Shown: positions 43,006-52,661 of the stretch, piece by piece
How the letters are laid out: the number at the start of each line of letters is the position of its first letter
How positions within the stretch are numbered: the stretch's first letter is position 1
From: Mycobacterium ahvazicum
Lineage (GTDB): Bacteria > Actinomycetota > Actinomycetes > Mycobacteriales > Mycobacteriaceae
Reading direction: 5' to 3'
Assembly: GCF_900176255.2 (NCBI RefSeq)
Contig: NZ_FXEG02000003.1
Span: 124,001 to 188,000 of the forward strand
DNA length: 64,000 nucleotides
The notes under the pieces: model-generated
Told to the model about the DNA's origin: nothing
Database searches by the model: none
What the model saw: only the letters and a program-made list of their open reading frames with translations
Made by a program: the position numbers and the translations under genes

Positions 43006-44367
43006 CTAAGGCGCATCGTCATCGCGGTCGATCAGCAGCTTCTCGGGGTGATGGAACGTATTGACGCGTGGCTGGCCATGATCGAGGTGCGGCGGCGGAA
43101 TCCATTCGGTCTCACCCCGGGAGTTCTTGCGGGTGGTCCAGCCGCCGGGTTGCAGTAGGCGGTGTTGGGGGCCGCAGGCGAAGGTCAAGTCGTCGACGTC
43201 GGTGGTGTGGCACGTCACCCAATCGGTGACGTGATGCACTTCGCAGTAATAGCCGGGGACGGTGCAGCCCGGCGCCGAGCACCCGCGATCCTTGGCGTAC
43301 AGGATAATTCGTTGCGCCGGCGACGCCAGTCGTTTGGTGCTATACAACGCTAAGGCTTTGCCCTTATCGAAGATTGCCAAGTAATGACGCGCATGACGCG
43401 CCAACCGGATCACGTCGCTCATCGGGAGGATGGTGCCACCGCCGGTGAGGCCGCGCCCGGCGGCGACCTCCAGCTCGGCCAGTGTCGTAGTGACGATAAT
43501 CGAGGTAGGCAGCCCGTTGTGCTGTCCTAGCTCCCCCGAGGCGAGCAAACCTCTCAGCGCCGCGTTCAGCGCGTCGTGTTGGCGTTGCGCGGCATTGCGC
43601 GAATCGCGCTCGATGGACTGCTCGCTGGGACTTCCGTCCACACATGGGCTTTCATCGTCGGGATTACACATACCCGGAGCGCCCAGCTTGGCCCAGACCG
43701 CTTCCAGCGTCGCGCGTGCCTCGGGAGTCAACCATCCGTGAAACTCCGACATACCGTCGCAACCCTGATTACCGAGCCTCAATCCACGACGACGTGATCG
43801 GTCATCGTCGGAGTAAATCCCATCGGGGTTGAGGCAGTCCGCCATGATGGCGGCCAGGTCCGCGATTTGTTCGGGCCGGAAGTGGGTGCCCTCGAAGGCT
43901 AGTTTGGCTTCGGCCTGCTCGCGGGTGCCGGCATCAATCCAGCCGGGCAGCTGGTGATAGAACTTTCGGATCGCGGCCACCTGCCCCGGCCCCAGCGTGC
44001 CCTGGCGCTGCTCAGCGGCCGTCGCCGCCAAGACCGGCGAAATCAGTTCACCGGTTATTCCGCAGCGCGGCCCCAGATCGGCGGCCTCGCGGATGCGCCG
44101 GGCCGCCTCGGCGCGGCTGATCAACGTCGCTTCGGCAATCGCATGCGACAGTTTGCCGCCGATCTCCTGCGGCGTGGCCTGGCGGGCCAGGCCATTGATC
44201 AATGGGTGCTCAACCGCCGGCAGCCGACGACGAATCTTTTCGCACCGCAACAACAACGCTAATTGCTCACGGGTGAGTAACGCATCGCAGTCTTGTGTCA
44301 TCAATTCGTCCAAAGCGCCGTCGATGGTGTCGAAAGCCGCCGACAAGGCCTCCCGATCGATACTCAC
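43006..44367 (-). CDS. 13E12-family DUF222/HNH endonuclease-like protein
   Basis: 453 residues. The N-terminal DUF222 domain (about 1-300; [54 protein letters not shown]) is followed by an HNH domain ([21 protein letters not shown], then [17 protein letters not shown]). The HNH asparagine position reads Asp (VDDL rather than xDNL), while the HH pair and the Cys ligands are kept. This is the REP13E12 repeat protein family of mycobacteria; one such repeat is the phiRv1 integration site in M. tuberculosis. It starts at GTG 44367. No phage genes flank it. Confidence 0.9.
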   Translation of the reverse strand: MSIDREALSAAFDTIDGALDELMTQDCDALLTREQLALLLRCEKIRRRLPAVEHPLINGLARQATPQEIGGKLSHAIAEATLISRAEAARRIREAADLGPRCGITGELISPVLAATAAEQRQGTLGPGQVAAIRKFYHQLPGWIDAGTREQAEAKLAFEGTHFRPEQIADLAAIMADCLNPDGIYSDDDRSRRRGLRLGNQGCDGMSEFHGWLTPEARATLEAVWAKLGAPGMCNPDDESPCVDGSPSEQSIERDSRNAAQRQHDALNAALRGLLASGELGQHNGLPTSIIVTTTLAELEVAAGRGLTGGGTILPMSDVIRLARHARHYLAIFDKGKALALYSTKRLASPAQRIILYAKDRGCSAPGCTVPGYYCEVHHVTDWVTCHTTDVDDLTFACGPQHRLLQPGGWTTRKNSRGETEWIPPPHLDHGQPRVNTFHHPEKLLIDRDDDAP

Positions 44368-44427
44368 AACTCAAATGCTATGAAGACCCACCGACAAAAA
44401 TTGGTAATTTGTTACCACTGAAACAGT

Positions 44428-44619
44428 AGTGGCACAAGGGATTCCAAGCACGGACCGTCAGTCCACGCGTGCGCAGCCGCCAGCACGTCGCCGACGTAGA
44501 TGCCACACACGGCACGGCTTTCGCCAGGGAAAAAAGCACAGTGGGACAAGGGATTCCAAGCATGGACCGTCAGTCCGCGCGTGCGCAGCCGCCAGCACGT
44601 CGCCGACGTAGATGCCACA
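44428..44619. repeat. Two 80-bp direct repeats with 112-bp period
   Basis: Copy 1 (44428-44507) and copy 2 (44540-44619) are 80 bp long and differ, by eye, at three positions (44433, 44451, 44464 in copy 1). A 32-bp unrelated spacer separates them. They fill the non-coding gap between the 13E12 gene and the M24-like gene. Because 112 is not a multiple of three, the repeats cannot be an in-frame protein duplication. No target-site duplication or transposase is visible. Confidence 0.8.
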
Positions 44620-44637
44620 GATTACGAAACCGCACGC

Positions 44638-45750
44638 CTAACTCTCAAGCCACGACGGACTGTGCGTCAGCACGTCGACACCGACCTCGGTGATGTGAAC
44701 GGTGTCGCGGCGAAACACCGCCCCAACGCCTTGCTGCCACACATAACCAGTGATCGCCAGCACCATGCCGGCCTCGAGTTGGTCGTCTTCCCCGGCGGCC
44801 ACCAGCGTCTCGGATACCACTGGGGGATCGAAACCCAGACCCAATCCATGTGCGATCGGCATCGGCGGTATCGGCTCACCGGCCGCCTCGTAGGCGGCCA
44901 GCAGCTCGCGGATGGACACACCCGGGCGACAGGCGGCAAGCATATTGTCGTACAACGTATTCGACCGTTCGAAAAGCGCACGAGCATCAAAATCGCCCAC
45001 CTGCCAGGTGCGGCCTACCTCGGCGACATAGCCGTTGGCCAGGGCGCCGGCGGCGAACGCGACAAGATCACCCGGCTGCGCCGAAGCCTGGCCGCGATGC
45101 CACGGCCGTTCCCGCGAGGTCACCCATGCCGCGTCCTGGGTAGCCGGCGTGGAGACCCCGCCCGCGGCCATCGCCTCCATCATCACCCCGGCCAGCGTCT
45201 GTTCCGACACACCCGGCGCCAGTTGGCTTACGGCAGTGGCGAGTCCGTGCTCGGCGATCCGCAGTGCGCTATCCATCGTCGCGATCTCGTCGGCTGTCTT
45301 GATGCGCCGCGCCGCGCGCATGGCGGGCTCGGCATCGACGAGTTCCGCGTTCGGGAACGCGTCGGGCAGCAACGCGGCGAAAGTCGGTGTGATCGCGTCA
45401 GTTCCGACCCGCCGCGCGGCATCGGCCCCGTCGACCTTCTTGAGCACGTCGATGAGCGTCATCGGGTTCCAGGCCAGCCCGTACAGGTGATCGTGGTCGA
45501 TCTCCTCGGGTACGCCCTCATCGTCGGTGCTGTTGAGGTAGATGTCTCCGGTGGAGCGCACCAATACGCACATGGGGCCGAACGGCCGCGTCCCGGCGAT
45601 CCAAAGCTGGGGCGCGCCAGTCACATAGCGGATGTTGGCCTGCCGGCCCAGCACCAGGATGTCGAGGCCGTGTTTGTCCATCTCGGCCAGGGCCCGATCC
45701 CGCCTGCCGATGCGCAGCGCCCGGCTGTCGGGCAGAACCTCAGTCGCCAT
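44638..45750 (-). CDS. M24-fold (creatinase/prolidase-like) protein lacking metal ligands
   Basis: 370 residues with the two-domain layout of Xaa-Pro peptidase/creatinase. By alignment with the upstream neighbour, four of five metal ligands are gone: Ala233 and Glu244 replace two aspartates, Thr334 and Arg348 replace two glutamates, while His301 (AHGLGLG) is kept. N-terminal strand segment DILVLGRQANIRYVTGAPQL is well preserved. It may be a pseudoenzyme partner, or a metal-free hydrolase, since creatinase also works without metal. The ORF overlaps the preceding M24 gene by 11 bp and is the last gene of the operon. Confidence 0.85.
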   Translation of the reverse strand: MATEVLPDSRALRIGRRDRALAEMDKHGLDILVLGRQANIRYVTGAPQLWIAGTRPFGPMCVLVRSTGDIYLNSTDDEGVPEEIDHDHLYGLAWNPMTLIDVLKKVDGADAARRVGTDAITPTFAALLPDAFPNAELVDAEPAMRAARRIKTADEIATMDSALRIAEHGLATAVSQLAPGVSEQTLAGVMMEAMAAGGVSTPATQDAAWVTSRERPWHRGQASAQPGDLVAFAAGALANGYVAEVGRTWQVGDFDARALFERSNTLYDNMLAACRPGVSIRELLAAYEAAGEPIPPMPIAHGLGLGFDPPVVSETLVAAGEDDQLEAGMVLAITGYVWQQGVGAVFRRDTVHITEVGVDVLTHSPSWLES

Positions 45751-46975
45751 AGGGCGTATAGGGGTAGTCGGTAATCGGCGCGTAGCCGTCCTCGGTGATC
45801 ACCACGATCTCCTCACTGCGATAGCCTCCCGTTCCGTCTTCCCACATGACCGGTTCGAGAACCAGAACCATGCCCGGCGGAAAGACGAAGTTGTCGTCGA
45901 ATTCCTCGCCGAGATCAGTTCCGATCATCGGCGCTTCGGCCGGGTAGGTGCCGATGCCGTGGCCCAGATAGAAATGCGGCAGCCACGGTTTGCGGCCCCC
46001 GTTGGCCGCGATCGCCGCGCGTGCCAAATCACCCGACGTCGCACCGGCTTTGGTCACCGCGAGCACCGCGTCAAGGACGGCCCGCCATTGCCGGAATTGA
46101 TCCTGCTGCGCACGGGTCGGTTCCTGACCGACCACCCACGTACGGCCGAAGTCTGAACAGTAGCCGTGGTAGGTGATGCTGATATCGGTCCACAACACAT
46201 CGCCGGCGGCCAGTTCGCGGTCGGTCGGCAGTAGCGGCAGCGCCAGATCGCCATGCGTGGTCCAGACACCGGCTTCCCGTGAACTCGGCATCACCTGCCA
46301 GATCGCCTCGAGCATGTTGGTGGTGGCCCCGAGCTCGAATGCGCGGCGCACGAAGGTGGCCGAGAGATCGATCTGCCGCACGCCCGGCTTCAGGGCCTTC
46401 TGCACGTCGACAATGGCATCTTCGGTGATGCGGGCCGCCCTGCGCAGACAGGACAGCTCGTCGCGGGTCTTCACCAGTTGCGCGGTGCCGATCACGATCG
46501 CGGCATCTGCCGGCGGTCCCGCCGGAAAGAGTTCAGCCGCCGCTCGCCGCATTGCTCCGGTGAGCTCGTCGACGGCGATATGCGCTCCCGGCGGGATCAA
46601 ACCAGCCAGCTGCCGTACGAATTCCTTTACACCGTGGTCGAATTCGAGGTAGGCGGGACCGTGCAGATGGTCGTCGGGCACCGGCGCCTCCGCCGATGAT
46701 CCGCTGCGCAACGGCATGAACAGGTGCGGATGCTCGTCGTCGGCGAGCACGACCGCGACCGGGCGCTCCACATGCGAGAGGCCGGCGTCCAGCAGCGGCC
46801 AGCTGGCTCCCGTCGCGTAACCGACGTAGCCGTTCATCAGCAGGATCAGCGCGTCGACCCCGTGCTCGGCCATCGCGGAGCGCAGTCGGGCACCGACCTC
46901 GGTGCGCATGCGGGCCCAGTCCGGCTCAGCCGGGGCGTCGAGGACCGAGCGTCGGGCAGACAGTGTGTTCGTCAT
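45740..46975 (-). CDS. M24 metallopeptidase (Xaa-Pro peptidase-like)
   Basis: 411 residues with the complete dinuclear metal site: Asp264 and Asp275 (WTDISITYHGYCSDFGRTW), His339 (YLGHGIGT), Glu374 (VLEPVMW) and Glu388 (YRSEEIVV). The N-terminal creatinase domain covers about 1-190. Such enzymes cleave X-Pro bonds or amide-like bonds in small molecules. Its ATG overlaps the stop of the amidohydrolase gene by 4 bp and its end overlaps the M24-fold partner. A catabolic rather than general peptidase role is suggested by the operon. Confidence 0.88.
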   Translation of the reverse strand: MTNTLSARRSVLDAPAEPDWARMRTEVGARLRSAMAEHGVDALILLMNGYVGYATGASWPLLDAGLSHVERPVAVVLADDEHPHLFMPLRSGSSAEAPVPDDHLHGPAYLEFDHGVKEFVRQLAGLIPPGAHIAVDELTGAMRRAAAELFPAGPPADAAIVIGTAQLVKTRDELSCLRRAARITEDAIVDVQKALKPGVRQIDLSATFVRRAFELGATTNMLEAIWQVMPSSREAGVWTTHGDLALPLLPTDRELAAGDVLWTDISITYHGYCSDFGRTWVVGQEPTRAQQDQFRQWRAVLDAVLAVTKAGATSGDLARAAIAANGGRKPWLPHFYLGHGIGTYPAEAPMIGTDLGEEFDDNFVFPPGMVLVLEPVMWEDGTGGYRSEEIVVITEDGYAPITDYPYTPYGD

Positions 46976-48144
46976 GCCGGAATCCCCAGGAATGTCTTGA
47001 TGTTGCCGCCGACGACACGCACGGCGTCCTCGGGTCCTACGGCGTCGACCACAGCGGCCAGCGAGCGCTCAGAATAGCCGAAAGTGCTTTCGTTGTGCGG
47101 ATAGTCGGACGACCACATCACCTTGTCGATGCCGATCTCGTCGATCTGTCGCAGACCAAGTCCGTCGACCATGAACGAGGCGCACATGTGTGTGTCCCAG
47201 TAATAGCGGATGCCGTGCTCAGGCTGGTGCCGCAGCATGTGCTGATAGGAGGCCAGCACGTGCTCGGCGTCCTGTAGAGCGGTTGGTACCCAGGCTATTC
47301 CGCCCTCGAACCAGCCGATGCGCAGGCGTCGGTGCCGGTCCAGGATGCCGCCGAAGATGTACTTGGAGAACATCTCCCGGAACGAGTCGATGTTGACCAT
47401 CATGGCCACCGCAACGCTGTTGACCTCGCTGGGAAACTTCGGCTGACTCTCGCCGATGTGGTGCGTGAGGGGCAGGCCGGCTTCTTCGATCTCGTCCCAG
47501 ACCCCACTCATCGCTGTGCTGGAGTAGTCGATGGGCTGCCCGTTTTCGTCGTTGCCCGGGCTGATCGGCATCAGAAATGTCTTCAGCCCCAACGATTTCA
47601 GTTCTGTCAACGTCCGACGGGCCCCGCGCGGATCCCACCAATTGATCAGCCCGACCCCGTAGCAATGGCCATCAGAGCGCTCCTGGACCCCGGCGATGTG
47701 TTCGTTGTAGACGCGGAAGATGCGCTCGCGGATCTCGTGGTTCGGGTGGTGGAACAGCGCCAGCACCGCGTTGGGGAAGGCCAGTTCCTTATCGACGCCG
47801 TCCTCGGCGAGCTCGCGAATCCTGGCTTCGACGTTGTTGGTGGCCGCGCCGGCGAGGTCGTCGTATTGCATCAGCACCGCGCTGAAATCGCCCACCACCA
47901 TGGACTGTCCGGGCCGGCCAAGCAGATACGCGCCATCCTCGTACCAGATCCGCGGCGCCTGGTCCTTCAGATCGTCGGGAAACTGTTCGTAGAAGATGTC
48001 GTCGGCCACCGAGATGTGGTTGTCGGCGGAGAACACCTCGGTGCCGGCCGGCAGGCCGGTGCGAAATTCCGCGGCCCGGCCGTGCCGGTGCTTGGGCGCG
48101 CCGATCATGCCTTCGGGGTAGAGGGTGTGGGTTGCGCTGGACAT
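46972..48144 (-). CDS. Amidohydrolase-2 family protein
   Basis: 390 residues from the second of two adjacent ATG codons; AAGGGA gives better spacing for it than for the one at 48147. Motifs: FSADNHISVADDIFY (metal strand 1, D-N-H), LTHHIGESQPKF, IGWFEGGIAWV and MWSSDYPHNESTF (final aspartate). The domain is the ACMSD/resorcylate decarboxylase-like TIM barrel. It lies 19 bp downstream of the carboxylic acid reductase gene. A role in hydrolysing or decarboxylating an intermediate before the M24 step is inferred. Confidence 0.86.
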   Translation of the reverse strand: MSSATHTLYPEGMIGAPKHRHGRAAEFRTGLPAGTEVFSADNHISVADDIFYEQFPDDLKDQAPRIWYEDGAYLLGRPGQSMVVGDFSAVLMQYDDLAGAATNNVEARIRELAEDGVDKELAFPNAVLALFHHPNHEIRERIFRVYNEHIAGVQERSDGHCYGVGLINWWDPRGARRTLTELKSLGLKTFLMPISPGNDENGQPIDYSSTAMSGVWDEIEEAGLPLTHHIGESQPKFPSEVNSVAVAMMVNIDSFREMFSKYIFGGILDRHRRLRIGWFEGGIAWVPTALQDAEHVLASYQHMLRHQPEHGIRYYWDTHMCASFMVDGLGLRQIDEIGIDKVMWSSDYPHNESTFGYSERSLAAVVDAVGPEDAVRVVGGNIKTFLGIPA

Positions 48145-48163
48145 CATCGTCCCTTCGTTGCGA

Positions 48164-51100
48164 TCACCTGCTGAGGATGCCGATCTGTTCCAGGTCGGCG
48201 AGGTACTTCTCGATCAGCTGCTGCGTGACGTGCGGGATCGCGCGGCCCGAGTGTGCGACCGCGGACTGAAATTGCGCGCCGGGTACCGGTGAACCGGCGA
48301 TAGCGAGCATGGGTTCACGGTAGACGTCCAGCACGGTCAGCACCGACTGGGCGCGCTGGCGCTCGGGCAGAGCCCCCATCGCGGTCTCGAAGCGTGTGAG
48401 CCAACTCGAGTAGTCGTCGATCCTTTCGACCGGATAACCCGCGGCGATGATCCAGTCGACGAACGTGTCCATCGAGATGCCGTCGTCATACGGGTTGGTG
48501 GTGTTGTACGTGGCGAAACCGCTGCCGTGCCGCGGTCCGATCGCGGCGATCGACTCGGCGAGGAAGTCGACCGGCAAGCCCTCGTAGTGCGGCCTGGCGG
48601 CGCCGGTCCGGTAGAACGACCTCGGCGCGACACCGGTGGTCACCAGGCTGAACAACAGCCGGGTGAAGATGTCGGGCACGTTGAGTTGTCCCGCATAGCG
48701 GCTGTCGGCCAGGATCATGCCCGGCCGGAATACCGCCACCGGCAGCCCGCACAGGTCGTGGGCCTCGCGCATCAACACCTCGCCGGCCCACTTGCTGATC
48801 CCGTACCCATTGGCGTAGCTGTCATCGGCCACACACTCGGGGACCGAGCGGCGGATGTCGGTGTCTTCATCCACCAGCTGATGGGCCACGGCACTGACGC
48901 CCAAGGTGGAGATGTAGTGGACCGGTTTGAGTTTGGTGGTGATCGCCAATCGGATCACCTCGGCGGTACCGACGACATTGGGGCCGAACAATTGCCGATA
49001 GGGCAGGACGTGGTTGACGTGAGCGGCCGGGTGCACGATCAGGTCGACCGTCTCGCTCATGCGCCGCCAGGTCGCGTCGTCGATACCGAAGCCGGCTTCG
49101 CCGATGTCGCCGGCCACGACTTCCAGATGGCCCTCAGCCAGGCTCCGGAAGCGGTCGAGCAGCTTGGGATCGGAATCCAAAGCGGCCTCGATGCGCCGGC
49201 GCGCATGTGCGGCGTCGGCGCCGCGGGTCAGGCACACCAGCGTGCCGCCCGAATCCGCCAGTCGTTGCAACCATTCCAGCCCGAGGAACCGCCCCAGGAA
49301 GCCCGTCGAGCCGGTGAGCAGCACGGTGCGGATCTCACTGGTGGGGGCGGGCAACAACATGGCGTTCTTCAGGATGTCGTCGTCGATGAACTTGTCCAGG
49401 CGCAGGTCGCAGGCCGAGACCTCGCGGCCGGCGGTGTCGTGCACGGAGCCGAAGGTGGGCCGCGGCACGTCGGAATTACGTTGCCGTTCAATGTGATCGG
49501 TGATACGAAGCAGATCACCGGTCGGGTCGATCACCACGCCCACCGGAACCTCAACACCGTAGATGTCGGCCAGCAGCGTCGAAAACGTCAACGCGGACAG
49601 CGAATCGCCGCCGAGATCGATGAACCTGGCCTCCGGCGAGACATCGGCCGCCGGCACCCCGAGGGTGGCCTGGACGGCCTTGCTTACGGTCGCCAGCACC
49701 GGCTGGTCGGCACCGCCGGTGCGCAATGCGCGCAGCTGCCCCAGTTGGTCATCGGCCATAGCCGCATAGAGCTGCTCCAGGCGTTCGCCATAGCGCTCTT
49801 TGAGCCTGGGTCGCAAGAACTTGCCGACACCGGACAACAGGCCATTGGTTAAGCTGAACGGCTCGGTCTCGATTAGGAAATCGCGGGGGATCTCGTAGCC
49901 GTTGAGCCCGTTGTCCCGCGCGATCTGGCGCAGCGAGTCGGCGATCAGCGAGGTGCCGACACCGGTGTCGATCGGCACGATCACGGCAAGCAGGAAGGAA
50001 CGCTCGCTGTTGCCATAGATGTAGATCTGGTGAATCAACGAGCTGGTCGAGTACAGCGCCTCCAACCGCGAAACAGCGACGAATTCACCCTGCGCCAACT
50101 TGATGACGTTGTTGCGGCGGTCGACGTAGCGCAATCGGTCCGGCCCGACTTCGGCCATGATGTCGCCGGTCTTGTAATAGCCGTCCGCGTCGAACATCGT
50201 GGCCGTCAGGTCGGGACGGTTGTAGTAGCCGGCCATGAAGCGAGCCGACTTGACTGCCAATTCCCCACGGGGATATGGCTTGTCGGTACTGAAGTAGCCG
50301 AGCTCGGGCACGTCGAGCAGCTTGTAGTCGATTACCGGCGGTCGCAGCACATGTTCGTCGGCCACGATCATCCTTCCGGCGATCTCCGTGGACGAATAGC
50401 CGATCAGCAGGTGCTGGTCGAGCACGACTTCCATGAACTCCTTGATTTCCGGAGACAGCGCCGCCGATCCACAGCCCACCGCCAGCACGCGGCCGCCCAG
50501 AATCTGCTCGCGGATAGCGGTGGTCAGTTCGTCGGCGGCCTCGTCGGAGGCCTCCCCGGTCAGGCTGCGCCGGTCCAGCTCGCGCTGATAGTGGTGGTAG
50601 AACATCTCGCAAACCCGCGGCACCAAACTCATCGACGTCGGACGTACCAGCGCCAAATCGTCGAACAGCGTCGACAGATCGCTCCTGGCCGCGAAATAGC
50701 TGGTGCCGCCGTTGGCCAAGGTCAAGATCACGTAGCCGTACCCGATCAGGTGACTCATCGGCATGTAGCTCAACGTGATGACCGGTTGATCCGACTGCGC
50801 GAGCCAGGTGCCGATACACAGACTCTCGGTGAACATCGCGCCCTTGGGTGTGCCGGTACTCCCGGAGGTGTAGAAAACCCATGCCAGCGGGTCCTCGTCG
50901 GCCGCTGCCACGTGCAGTGGCGGGGCAGGCAACGATTGACCCTGCGCGACAACATTATCGAGTGTTTCGATGGTCAGCCCGGTGCCCGTCGCGGCCAGCC
51001 GGTCCCGCGCCGCCTCGTAGCTGGCACGCTGATCGTCGTCGCGGGGTTCGTAGTCGAACACGATCAGCCGCTGCGGTGCGGTGCCGGTCCGGCTTGCCGC

Positions 51101-51679
51101 TAAGACTGCTTCCACGGCGATCTCGAGGTTGTCGATCCCGACGGCGAAGATTCGCGGTTGGGTCTCGTCGAGGATCGGCGCATGTTGCGCGGCCGGTGCG
51201 CTGGTCTGTAACGGCACCACCACCGCACCGAGGTGGATGCAGGCGCATTCGATGGCGGTGTAGTCGATACTGGCGAAACCGAGCACGCACACGAAATCGC
51301 CCGTCCGCAGCGGATGCCGACCGTGATGATGCCAATCCCCGGCCACCGCTTGGACACGCGCCCACAGTTCCGCGTAGCTGACAGTCTCGAAGCGCGGCAG
51401 GAAGTTCACTGTCGAGCGCCCGGTCGCGGGATCGGTGGTGACTTCGCGTACCCGCTGTCCCAACGCCGGCCGGTCGGCGTAACCCTGCAACACGGTCGCC
51501 ATGACCTCGCCGATCCGCAGCCCCGGTGCGCGTGCCGCGGCCGCGATGTGCTCGTCGGGGCGGGTGGCACTGAATTGGGCGTCCTCGGCATAGAGTCGCT
51601 CACGCCGGCGTGCCAACCGTTCCCACTGGTCCTGCTGGGCGCCCGGATCCTTTACGTCAGAGCGGCCGACGAACGCCAT
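48164..51679 (-). CDS. fadD9: Carboxylic acid reductase (FadD9-type)
   Basis: 1171 residues, the usual length for mycobacterial CAR. An adenylation domain (about 1-640) has FYTSGSTGTPKGAMF near 270-285 and IGYSSTEIAGR; the carrier domain carries FIDLGGDSLSAL with the phosphopantetheine serine near residue 693. The thioester reductase domain (about 745-1171) has LTGSTGFLGRFLGLEWL near 786 and YANGYGISKWAGE. It activates a carboxylate with ATP, loads it on the carrier arm (needs a PPTase) and reduces it with NADPH to an aldehyde. It sits mid-operon, after an SDR, which could reduce the aldehyde or oxidise an alcohol upstream. Confidence 0.93.
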   Translation of the reverse strand: MAFVGRSDVKDPGAQQDQWERLARRRERLYAEDAQFSATRPDEHIAAAARAPGLRIGEVMATVLQGYADRPALGQRVREVTTDPATGRSTVNFLPRFETVSYAELWARVQAVAGDWHHHGRHPLRTGDFVCVLGFASIDYTAIECACIHLGAVVVPLQTSAPAAQHAPILDETQPRIFAVGIDNLEIAVEAVLAASRTGTAPQRLIVFDYEPRDDDQRASYEAARDRLAATGTGLTIETLDNVVAQGQSLPAPPLHVAAADEDPLAWVFYTSGSTGTPKGAMFTESLCIGTWLAQSDQPVITLSYMPMSHLIGYGYVILTLANGGTSYFAARSDLSTLFDDLALVRPTSMSLVPRVCEMFYHHYQRELDRRSLTGEASDEAADELTTAIREQILGGRVLAVGCGSAALSPEIKEFMEVVLDQHLLIGYSSTEIAGRMIVADEHVLRPPVIDYKLLDVPELGYFSTDKPYPRGELAVKSARFMAGYYNRPDLTATMFDADGYYKTGDIMAEVGPDRLRYVDRRNNVIKLAQGEFVAVSRLEALYSTSSLIHQIYIYGNSERSFLLAVIVPIDTGVGTSLIADSLRQIARDNGLNGYEIPRDFLIETEPFSLTNGLLSGVGKFLRPRLKERYGERLEQLYAAMADDQLGQLRALRTGGADQPVLATVSKAVQATLGVPAADVSPEARFIDLGGDSLSALTFSTLLADIYGVEVPVGVVIDPTGDLLRITDHIERQRNSDVPRPTFGSVHDTAGREVSACDLRLDKFIDDDILKNAMLLPAPTSEIRTVLLTGSTGFLGRFLGLEWLQRLADSGGTLVCLTRGADAAHARRRIEAALDSDPKLLDRFRSLAEGHLEVVAGDIGEAGFGIDDATWRRMSETVDLIVHPAAHVNHVLPYRQLFGPNVVGTAEVIRLAITTKLKPVHYISTLGVSAVAHQLVDEDTDIRRSVPECVADDSYANGYGISKWAGEVLMREAHDLCGLPVAVFRPGMILADSRYAGQLNVPDIFTRLLFSLVTTGVAPRSFYRTGAARPHYEGLPVDFLAESIAAIGPRHGSGFATYNTTNPYDDGISMDTFVDWIIAAGYPVERIDDYSSWLTRFETAMGALPERQRAQSVLTVLDVYREPMLAIAGSPVPGAQFQSAVAHSGRAIPHVTQQLIEKYLADLEQIGILSR

Positions 51680-51713
51680 ATTTCACCACTTCCATGTGTT
51701 GAAACCATCCCAG

Positions 51714-52661
51714 TCAGTCCGGATAGCTGACGCCGGTGAGTTCTTCGGAGAGCCGCCACAGGCGCTGCATCTCGATTTCACTGCGTGCGAGCCGTGGGAC
51801 GGCGGCGAATGTGACTCCGCCCCCGGCGGTTTCGTAGAAGCCGCGCGGTCCGTAATAACGGCCGCCTTCGGCATCCGGCGAGACCGCCGCGTACAGGGTC
51901 GGCTTGATGCCCTCGTCGATGTCTAACCACATGAAAGGCAGTAAGCGCCAGGTTAATCGGGTGAGTCGCGCCTGCACGGTCGGTTTGTCCCGTCCGTACG
52001 AGGCGCCGCTGAGCAGATTGGTCTTGCTCAGTCCCGGGTGTGCGGCATTGGACATGACGCCCCAGCCACTTCGGCCGCTGCGCCGGTTCAGTTCTACCGC
52101 GAACATCAGCTGCGCCAGCTTGGCGATGCCGTAGGAGACCATCGGTTTGTAGCCGTGCCGGGCGTTGGGGTCCTCGAAGGACAATTTCGGTTGGGTGGCG
52201 GCGATGCTGCTGACCGTCACGACGCGCGACGACGTCGCGGCGCGCAGCAGCGGCAGCAAGTGCGCGGTGAGGGCGAAGTGGCCCAGGTGGTTGGCGCCGA
52301 ATTGCAGCTCGAAACCGTCGCCGGTGTGCTGCAGCGCCGGCGGGGTCATGACGCCGGCGTTGTTGATCAAGATGTCGATCGGCCGGCCCTCGGCCGTCAG
52401 CTCTTCTCCCAGTGCCGCAACACTTTCCAGTGATGCCAGGTCCAGCTGCCTGATGCTGAGCTTCGCGGCGGGGACGTCACGGCGTATCTGCGCGATCGCG
52501 GTCTCGCCCTTGGCATTGTTGCGAATGGCCATCACGACGTCGGCGTCCGCGGCCGCCAACCGCTTCGCGAGTCCGAATCCCAGACCGCTGTTGGCCCCGG
52601 TGACGACCGCACGCTTGCCGGCGAGATCCGGCAGGGCCAGCGTCAGGTCCGGCTTCACCAT
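51714..52661 (-). CDS. SDR, retinol-dehydrogenase/WWOX-like
   Basis: 315 residues. [30 protein letters not shown] is the NADP-type Rossmann motif (Arg after strand 2). [12 protein letters not shown] and [16 protein letters not shown] are typical for light-dependent-protochlorophyllide-reductase/retinol-dehydrogenase-like SDRs, as are [11 protein letters not shown] (Tyr-x3-Lys) and [10 protein letters not shown]. They often reduce aldehydes. Placed between P450 (7-bp overlap with its end) and CAR, it could interconvert the alcohol and aldehyde of the pathway. Confidence 0.87.
   Translation of the reverse strand: MVKPDLTLALPDLAGKRAVVTGANSGLGFGLAKRLAAADADVVMAIRNNAKGETAIAQIRRDVPAAKLSIRQLDLASLESVAALGEELTAEGRPIDILINNAGVMTPPALQHTGDGFELQFGANHLGHFALTAHLLPLLRAATSSRVVTVSSIAATQPKLSFEDPNARHGYKPMVSYGIAKLAQLMFAVELNRRSGRSGWGVMSNAAHPGLSKTNLLSGASYGRDKPTVQARLTRLTWRLLPFMWLDIDEGIKPTLYAAVSPDAEGGRYYGPRGFYETAGGGVTFAAVPRLARSEIEMQRLWRLSEELTGVSYPD

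Noticed and set aside
43006..44367. Possible mobile element or prophage at the 13E12 gene
   Set aside because: 13E12 proteins are common repeated mycobacterial genes; no integrase, att sites or phage genes flank it.
44428..44619. Possible CRISPR or clustered array
   Set aside because: Only two 80-bp copies with one 32-bp interval; no short regular repeats, no cas genes and no leader.
44500..45774. 424-codon open frame on the plus strand
   Set aside because: Antisense to the M24-fold gene, which has a clear family fold on the minus strand.
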